A DNA stretch of 9,225 nt from contig DJHI01000092.1 in assembly GCA_002431715.1 (NCBI GenBank), forward strand, positions 1 through 9,225, read 5' to 3'. This DNA comes from Armatimonadetes bacterium UBA5829 (lineage in GTDB: Bacteria > Armatimonadota > UBA5829). Below the pieces are notes generated by a model that was not told where the DNA came from, did not search any database, and saw only the letters and a program-made list of their open reading frames with translations. The translations under genes were made by a program, and so were the position numbers. Positions 5,324 through 9,225 of the stretch are shown piece by piece; positions within the stretch are counted from its first letter, which is position 1, and every line of letters starts with the position of its first letter.

Positions 5324-6559
5324 ATGAAATTACCTGTTATTAAAGGAGCATTTGTCTTCATTGGGGTATTTGCTGCAGTAATTGGTTCGTCCATTCCGGC
5401 ATCCGCGATACCTGCATTTGCTCGAAAGTATGACCTTACCTGCACTGCGTGCCATTCGAATTTTCCGAAGCTGAATGACTTTGGCGTTCGTTTTAGAGAA
5501 GAGGGATATCAGCTTCCTGAGAAAGAGACGAAGACACCTACGCAGATTTCGATTCCTATATCAATGAGGGCAAATATCGGGTTTGAATCAAATAAAAATT
5601 CCTACTGGCGCAGTAATGATTTCGACTCAGATAATCTGGTGATAGAATCCGGCGGTGCGCTGGCGGAGAATATCGGGTTTATGTTTGCATATAGGCCCGA
5701 GATGCAAGATTTGTCCTATTCAGATACGCAAAGCCCTTCGCTGGAACTTGCCAATATTATTTTTAATACAAAGTATCCCTGGCTGAGTATACGCGCTGGC
5801 AAGTTTGAACCTGCATATGTCGCCTTTAGTGATCGACGAAGGCTTTCAATCTCACAATATCTGATCTATGAGCTTCGTCCGTGGATTTGTGGAGATGGTT
5901 ATTACTTTGAGGGAAATTATGGACTGGCGATGGCAGACAGTCAATCGGGGATTGAGCTTTCGGGATACCTAAATAACGGCACTGAATATGCTGCGGGTTG
6001 GGTAGATGCCTCGCATTCAGGTGCGGACGAAGATTTGCCTTCCAATTTCTATGTCAGGTTTGCGAGAGCTAAGAGTGCAGATGGTTCGCAGGCGCTTGGC
6101 CGTAAAATTGGCATTACAGGAATTTTTGGAAGGGCTTCATTTGATGACTATTATTATTATTACGATGGTGCCAGGCGCAGCTATAATCGCATCGGCGCCG
6201 ATGCATCGCTGGATTACAAAAATTGGAATCTGGCAGCGCAGTATATTTATGGCCATGATGAAGGTATGCTTTGGTACTCATATGGACATGTCGATCCTAG
6301 AGGTGGTTTTGTTGAATTGAATTATTCAAAATCTCCCAAGTTGGTCGGTTTTGCCAGGTATGATTGGACCAAGGTTCCGTGTTCGGAAGTAAATTTGGAT
6401 GAGAGCCAAATAACTTTGGGCGGTCGCTACTATATCCTGAATAACCTGGCGCTTCATTTGGAGTATTCAAGCTTACGAAGCGCATATAATGATGAATATG
6501 ATGATTTATCAACCTCCAGAGCTAACTGCTACAATTTTAGACTCGATCTCGCATTCTAA
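5324..6559 (+). CDS. Cyc2-like monoheme cytochrome/outer-membrane beta-barrel fusion
   Basis: 411 residues. A Sec signal peptide (1-28, cleavage after PASA) is followed by a single c-type heme site CTACH (40-44). The block around it, AIPAFARKYDL / CTACH / SNFPKLNDFG / RFREEGYQLP (28-65), closely follows the Cyc2 pattern as I recall it (AxPxFAR..., CxxCH, P.L..FGR.F...GY), but with KY where Cyc2 has QT. The remaining ~340 residues show alternating aromatic/polar strands, many Tyr and Gly, a DDYYYYYDG loop and a C-terminal RLDLAF. A final Phe is typical of BAM-inserted outer-membrane barrels. Cyc2 proteins oxidise extracellular Fe(II) and pass electrons inward through a heme plugging a porin. 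The same N-terminal block also occurs in uncharacterised cytochrome-porins, so Fe(II) oxidation is not established. It is monocistronic, with its own promoter and terminator. Confidence 0.8.
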   Translation: MKLPVIKGAFVFIGVFAAVIGSSIPASAIPAFARKYDLTCTACHSNFPKLNDFGVRFREEGYQLPEKETKTPTQISIPISMRANIGFESNKNSYWRSNDFDSDNLVIESGGALAENIGFMFAYRPEMQDLSYSDTQSPSLELANIIFNTKYPWLSIRAGKFEPAYVAFSDRRRLSISQYLIYELRPWICGDGYYFEGNYGLAMADSQSGIELSGYLNNGTEYAAGWVDASHSGADEDLPSNFYVRFARAKSADGSQALGRKIGITGIFGRASFDDYYYYYDGARRSYNRIGADASLDYKNWNLAAQYIYGHDEGMLWYSYGHVDPRGGFVELNYSKSPKLVGFARYDWTKVPCSEVNLDESQITLGGRYYILNNLALHLEYSSLRSAYNDEYDDLSTSRANCYNFRLDLAF

Positions 6560-6571
6560 ATCCACATTCCC

Positions 6572-6606
6572 GGCCGCCGTTATAGTATCGGCGGCCTTAT
6601 TTTATC
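6572..6606 (+). terminator. Rho-independent terminator
   Basis: A perfect GC-only 8-bp stem GGCCGCCG (6572-6579) / CGGCGGCC (6589-6596) with a 9-base loop is followed by TTATTTTATC. It starts 13 bases after the cytochrome-porin stop and separates that gene from the dehydrogenase. Confidence 0.9.
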
Positions 6607-6642
6607 AACCCGGCGTGGGATCTGTTTGGTCTGATTACCGAT

Positions 6643-6663
6643 ATTACAATCTCACACTGTAAT
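6643..6663. repeat. Small dyad upstream of the SDR gene
   Basis: ATTACA (6643-6648) and TGTAAT (6658-6663) form a 6-bp inverted repeat with a 9-base centre. It lies 74-94 bp before the chosen SDR start. It could be an operator, but no clear -35/-10 pair was found here and a 6-bp dyad may be chance. Confidence 0.3.
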
Positions 6664-6736
6664 GTTGGCAAAATCCATCTATCCACGAGTTTCGGGGTAT
6701 AACGTACCGGCAAATCTAAAATCTGGGGATGAGGAT

Positions 6737-7495
6737 ATGGCTGGATCATTTGATGGACGAGTGGCGATAGTTACAGGCGGATCAGCAGGGATAGGCCGTG
6801 CGACTGCAATGTGTTTTTCGCGTGAGGGCGCATCAGTCGTAGTTGTGGATATCACTGAAGAAGGTAACAAGACCGCTTCGAGTATAGTCGAGGGTGGTGG
6901 AAAAGCGATTTTCGTAAAGACCGATGTGTCTAGGCCCGAGGATGTGCATGCAATGGTGGAAAAGACCATTCAAGAGTACGGCAGGCTCGATTGTGCGTTC
7001 AATAATGCCGGAATTGAGGGTGAAACAGCGGCGACCGCTGCTTGCAGTGAGGAGAATTTCGACAGAGTGATTGCAGTCAACCTAAAGGGCGTGTGGCTGT
7101 GCATGAGGTATGAGATTCCAAAGATGCTGCATTACGGCAAAGGTGCAATTGTGAATGTGTCATCGGTTGCCGGGCTCGTCGGTTTCGGTGGTCTTCCTGC
7201 CTATTGCGCATCCAAAGGCGGCGTTATTCAGCTTACAAAGTCTGCTGCCCTTGAATATGCAGATAAAGGGATTAGAGTCAACGTCATCTGCCCTGGTGGA
7301 ATAAAGACCAGAATGCTCGACCGCCTTATGGAGCGAGACCACAAATTCCAGGAATCTATTGTGGGTATGCATCCAATGGGTCGATTAGGCACGCCTGAGG
7401 AAGTCGCCGAACTTGCCGTCTGGCTCTGCTCCAACGCTGCTTCATTTATTACCGGATATCCAATTGCTGTGGATGGCGGGTTGGTGGCGCAGTAG
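6737..7495 (+). CDS. Classical short-chain dehydrogenase/reductase
   Basis: 252 residues from ATG 6737, preceded by GGGGATGAGG; the frame is open to 6662, but those 25 extra residues fall outside the family fold and 252 is the normal length. The Rossmann nucleotide-binding motif is TGGSAGIG (13-20). D38 after the second strand (VVVVD) favours NAD over NADP. NNAG is at 89-92, and the catalytic set is N115, S143, Y156 and K160 (YCASK). PGGIKTRM (186-193) and the C-terminal GYPIAVDGG (240-248) are standard for this class, which includes FabG-like, glucose 1-dehydrogenase-like and cyclic-alcohol dehydrogenases. It oxidises or reduces a small alcohol/ketone; the substrate cannot be read. It appears monocistronic, with a strong terminator 88 bp downstream. 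A decayed second copy of its 3' end lies near 9000. Confidence 0.92.
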   Translation: MAGSFDGRVAIVTGGSAGIGRATAMCFSREGASVVVVDITEEGNKTASSIVEGGGKAIFVKTDVSRPEDVHAMVEKTIQEYGRLDCAFNNAGIEGETAATAACSEENFDRVIAVNLKGVWLCMRYEIPKMLHYGKGAIVNVSSVAGLVGFGGLPAYCASKGGVIQLTKSAALEYADKGIRVNVICPGGIKTRMLDRLMERDHKFQESIVGMHPMGRLGTPEEVAELAVWLCSNAASFITGYPIAVDGGLVAQ

Positions 7496-7583
7496 AGAAT
7501 TTCAATTTCAGCTGACTAAGACTGCGGCTAATAACCGTATATTCGAGAACATTGATCGGATTTATAGATGAGTTGAACGAAAT

Positions 7584-7617
7584 AAAAGAGGCTGCCTCAA
7601 AAGGGCAGCCTCTTTTA
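7584..7617. terminator. Strong hairpin terminator between convergent genes
   Basis: AAAAGAGGCTGCC (7584-7596) pairs perfectly over 13 bp with GGCAGCCTCTTTT (7604-7616), with loop TCAAAAG. The A-rich left flank and T-rich right flank give a U tract on either strand. It can therefore end both the SDR transcript and the converging secreted-protein transcript. Confidence 0.92.
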
Positions 7618-7633
7618 TAAACTGCCAAGTCTC

Positions 7634-8677
7634 CTACTGTATTTGAGCAGGAATTATGGGTGCGTTGACTACCGCTGTTTGGATAATCGGCGGGTAGTAA
7701 TATGGTATTACATTATCAGTCAATGCACCTGCAGTGAACTGTTCTACTATAAACTGATAATTATTGAACAGCACTTCCGGTGAAATCATCGCCAGGTTTC
7801 TGTCCAAGACACTGAAGTTCATTGTCGGTGTGTAGTCTAGGTTTGAATTCCGCCAGCCGAAATAGGTCGGGCAGTCCTCAATTACCGGATACTGGTTTGC
7901 TATAACTTTCACAGGCAGGCCGTTTGTCGTTTGCGCCCAGTTAATGACGACCATCTGTCCTCTGTCGGGAAGGACAAGCTGGTTCAAGTTGGTTGCGAAG
8001 TTTGCTCCGATCAAATCGGCCAGCGTCGCGTAGCCTGCGTCCGGTATTATCACCTGACCCACGGATATTTTCTTTGTAAGTGGGTGCTGGCAGTATACAT
8101 ACCAGAACGGTACTGTCAACTGCTTAGAATATGTATTGACATATTTTCCCTGGGGAATGCGATAGACATACGGCGCTGTCGTGTGTGACGGTCTCTTCCA
8201 CGGGTTGCTTATTGGGCCGACTGCAAAAATCGGACAATCTACCACGATATTTGTTGCTGTAGTGGAAACCCCTGCTGGTATGGCTGACGCATTTGTGATC
8301 GGTACGCGAGTGAACCCAGGCTGCCATGTGAGATACCTTACAGACCACAGACCTGTATAAGTGTTCGGGCTTGGAATTGGTGCCGCCGAGAAAATCGGTC
8401 CCTGGCTGAAGTTTGTGACAATATAGACGACCGGTGCGGCTACCGTATTTAATGCACTGGAGAGTTTTGGAGCCACTGTAAGTCCATCTCGCTGAGCAGT
8501 CACCAGATCATTTGTAGCAAAGCACGAATACCATGTAATCGTTCCGTTCCACCATCCTTGATACAGATTTACGCTTGTAAGCCCGTCCGGATTGGGAAAT
8601 ACAGCAAAAGAGGCGCTGGCGCATATAAATACCAGCATAACCGTCATTAAAATCGACAAAGTGCTGTAGCGTTTCAT
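7634..8677 (-). CDS. Secreted four-cysteine protein of unknown function
   Basis: 347 residues from ATG 8677, which has CAGGAGGGAG directly upstream and begins a textbook signal peptide (MKRYSTLSILMTVML..., cleavage after ASASFA, residue 24). The mature protein is rich in aromatic residues, Pro, Thr and Asn. It has exactly four cysteines (52, 148, 196, 269), enough for two disulfides. DCP occurs twice in similar settings (IVVDCPIF, VIEDCPTYF), which hints at an internal repeat. The C-terminus is Pro/Ile-rich and lacks a sorting signal. No family is recognised. The frame stays open to a TTG at 8764 with its own Shine-Dalgarno (GAAGGAGGG); that would give a 376-residue form with a long basic N-region, or the upstream site may be a leader. 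Confidence 0.75.
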   Translation of the reverse strand: MKRYSTLSILMTVMLVFICASASFAVFPNPDGLTSVNLYQGWWNGTITWYSCFATNDLVTAQRDGLTVAPKLSSALNTVAAPVVYIVTNFSQGPIFSAAPIPSPNTYTGLWSVRYLTWQPGFTRVPITNASAIPAGVSTTATNIVVDCPIFAVGPISNPWKRPSHTTAPYVYRIPQGKYVNTYSKQLTVPFWYVYCQHPLTKKISVGQVIIPDAGYATLADLIGANFATNLNQLVLPDRGQMVVINWAQTTNGLPVKVIANQYPVIEDCPTYFGWRNSNLDYTPTMNFSVLDRNLAMISPEVLFNNYQFIVEQFTAGALTDNVIPYYYPPIIQTAVVNAPIIPAQIQ

Positions 8678-8687
8678 TTGCTCCCTC

Positions 8688-8699
8688 CTGTTGCAACAG
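8688..8699. repeat. Perfect 12-bp palindrome beside the RBS of the secreted-protein gene
   Basis: CTGTTGCAACAG overlaps the upstream end of the Shine-Dalgarno of the minus-strand ATG at 8677. It could be a protein-binding site or an RNA structure that affects ribosome access. Confidence 0.45.
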
Positions 8700-8806
8700 A
8701 ATTGCTTTGAGAATCCAAGGCATTTGCCTGGAAATACAAACGAACTTATTTTATGTTTTATCAACGCATCCCTCCTTCACTGTTGACGAGCAGTCAATAT
8801 ATTGCA

Positions 8807-8821
8807 AGTATGTGACATACT
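8807..8821. repeat. Perfect 7-1-7 dyad, candidate operator
   Basis: AGTATGT-G-ACATACT. It lies about 130 bp upstream of the secreted-protein ATG and about 45 bp upstream of the alternative TTG. The symmetry and position suit a dimeric regulator; no regulator is identified. Confidence 0.5.
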
Positions 8822-8980
8822 GACCGAATCTACCCACTCCATAAACTCTGGAAACATGTCTGGGTTCGATATATCGTCTGTCTGTCACACTTTGGGCATG
8901 CCTGCTAAACTCTGGATGGTTGGAAAACACAATGATTTTGGGGACGCGTCTACAGTAGTGGTATTAAGATCGAGGAAAGG

Positions 8981-9064
8981 GAAGTCGCCCGCCATCTGGT
9001 CTGCTCCGATTCAGCTTAATTTGACTATCCAATTCCTGTGGATGGCGGGCTTGTGGCGCCGTAA
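8981..9064 (+). pseudogene. Decayed 3' fragment of a second SDR gene
   Basis: The last codons read YPIPVDGGLVAP and stop (9026-9064), almost the same as YPIAVDGGLVAQ at the end of the intact SDR (7457-7495). By eye, 32 of 36 bases match across the last 12 codons. Similarity continues upstream: GAAGTCGCC, GCCATCTGG and TCTGCTCC correspond to the intact gene at about 7405-7433. There are also a lost base after CTGG, an in-frame TAA (9017-9019) where the intact gene has a Ser codon, and a 6-base deletion. This is a relic of a duplicated or paralogous SDR gene that now cannot make protein. No 5' part was found. Confidence 0.75.
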
Positions 9065-9075
9065 GGTAGATCCAC

Positions 9076-9225
9076 TTATCTGCGTCTTAATCTATAAACG
9101 GAAATAAGAAACCCACCTGCGGATACAAGCAGCCATGTCGGTGGTTCAGGGACAGTAGGGATATCTCCTTGAAATAACTTGTTATGCACTTCGCCATTAT
9201 TTACCATGGAGCTGTTATCGAGCGA
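9076..9225 (-). CDS. C-terminus of a PEP-CTERM sorted protein (partial)
   Basis: The last 49 residues and stop codon of a minus-strand gene that enters from the right edge. The end of the protein reads VPEPPTWLLVSAGGF, then LISVYRLRRR and TAA. This is the full PEP-CTERM layout: a PEP motif (26-28 of the fragment), a hydrophobic helix of about 15 residues and an Arg cluster at the terminus. Such proteins are exported by Sec and then processed at the envelope by an exosortase, often in bacteria that make exopolysaccharide. The upstream residues (SLDNSSMVNNGEVHNK) are polar and uninformative. The rest of the gene and the exosortase lie outside the window. Confidence 0.85.
   Translation of the reverse strand, partial: SLDNSSMVNNGEVHNKLFQGDIPTVPEPPTWLLVSAGGFLISVYRLRRR

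Larger units (their letters stand above)
8678..9075. other. Region upstream of the secreted-protein gene with no intact gene
   Basis: It holds the leader of the minus-strand secreted-protein gene: the palindrome at 8688-8699, a CCAAGGCA..TGCCTGG-type dyad around 8714-8730, the second Shine-Dalgarno/TTG site at 8764-8776, and a perfect 15-bp dyad at 8807-8821. The region 8822-8980 shows nothing I can support. The degraded SDR fragment follows at 8981-9064. No clear minus-strand promoter was identified, although TTGACT occurs on the minus strand near 8790-8795. Confidence 0.55.

Noticed and set aside
6662..6736. SDR start at ATG 6662
   Set aside because: The added 25 residues do not belong to the SDR fold, and ATG 6737 has an RBS and gives the normal 252-residue length.
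8802..9107. 101-codon plus-strand frame
   Set aside because: It has no RBS, crosses the SDR relic in the wrong frame and overlaps the PEP-CTERM gene; the relic frame explains the similarity better.

Overview
The window looks like a chromosomal segment of a diderm (Gram-negative-type) bacterium of moderate GC. The evidence is an outer-membrane beta-barrel protein carrying a c-type heme motif, three proteins with Sec signal peptides or export signals, and a PEP-CTERM sorting signal at the right edge. PEP-CTERM/exosortase systems occur in environmental diderms such as Proteobacteria, Verrucomicrobiota, Planctomycetota and Armatimonadota. The combination of a SorC-type regulator, a simple secreted proteome and short orphan operons would fit Armatimonadota, but that assignment is a guess. 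No rRNA, tRNA, CRISPR array or insertion sequence was recognised.

Layout from left to right. (1) 24-1358, minus: a SorC/CggR-type regulator with a C-terminal coiled-coil extension. (2) 1479-2592, plus, divergent from it: a compact run made of a possible 23-codon ORF, a 64-residue FCS/TRASH-like zinc finger, a 27-residue single-TM microprotein with a near-perfect Shine-Dalgarno, and an orphan sigma-70/ECF-like protein. A hairpin terminator follows. (3) 4892-2635, minus: an apparent three-gene operon of ABC ATPase, ABC-2 permease (ATGA overlap) and a periplasmic FlgO/CsgG-like protein. Two tandem palindromic repeats lie upstream of the first gene. (4) 5324-6559, plus: a monoheme cytochrome/beta-barrel fusion resembling Cyc2, with a clear sigma-70 promoter, strong RBS and Rho-independent terminator. 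(5) 6737-7495, plus: a classical NAD-type SDR dehydrogenase. (6) 7584-7616: a strong hairpin terminator that can serve both converging genes. (7) 8677-7634, minus: a secreted four-cysteine protein of unknown function. (8) 8981-9064: a decayed second copy of the 3' end of an SDR gene. (9) 9076-9225, minus: the C-terminus of a PEP-CTERM protein that runs off the window.

Most transcription units are short and independent. The clearest functional unit is the ABC exporter with its periplasmic partner. The most interesting parts are the Cyc2-like cytochrome-porin, which suggests electron transfer across the outer membrane, and the microprotein/zinc-finger/sigma-like cluster, which I cannot match to a described system. 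Several starts differ from the longest open frame because Shine-Dalgarno positions and domain boundaries favour internal starts.
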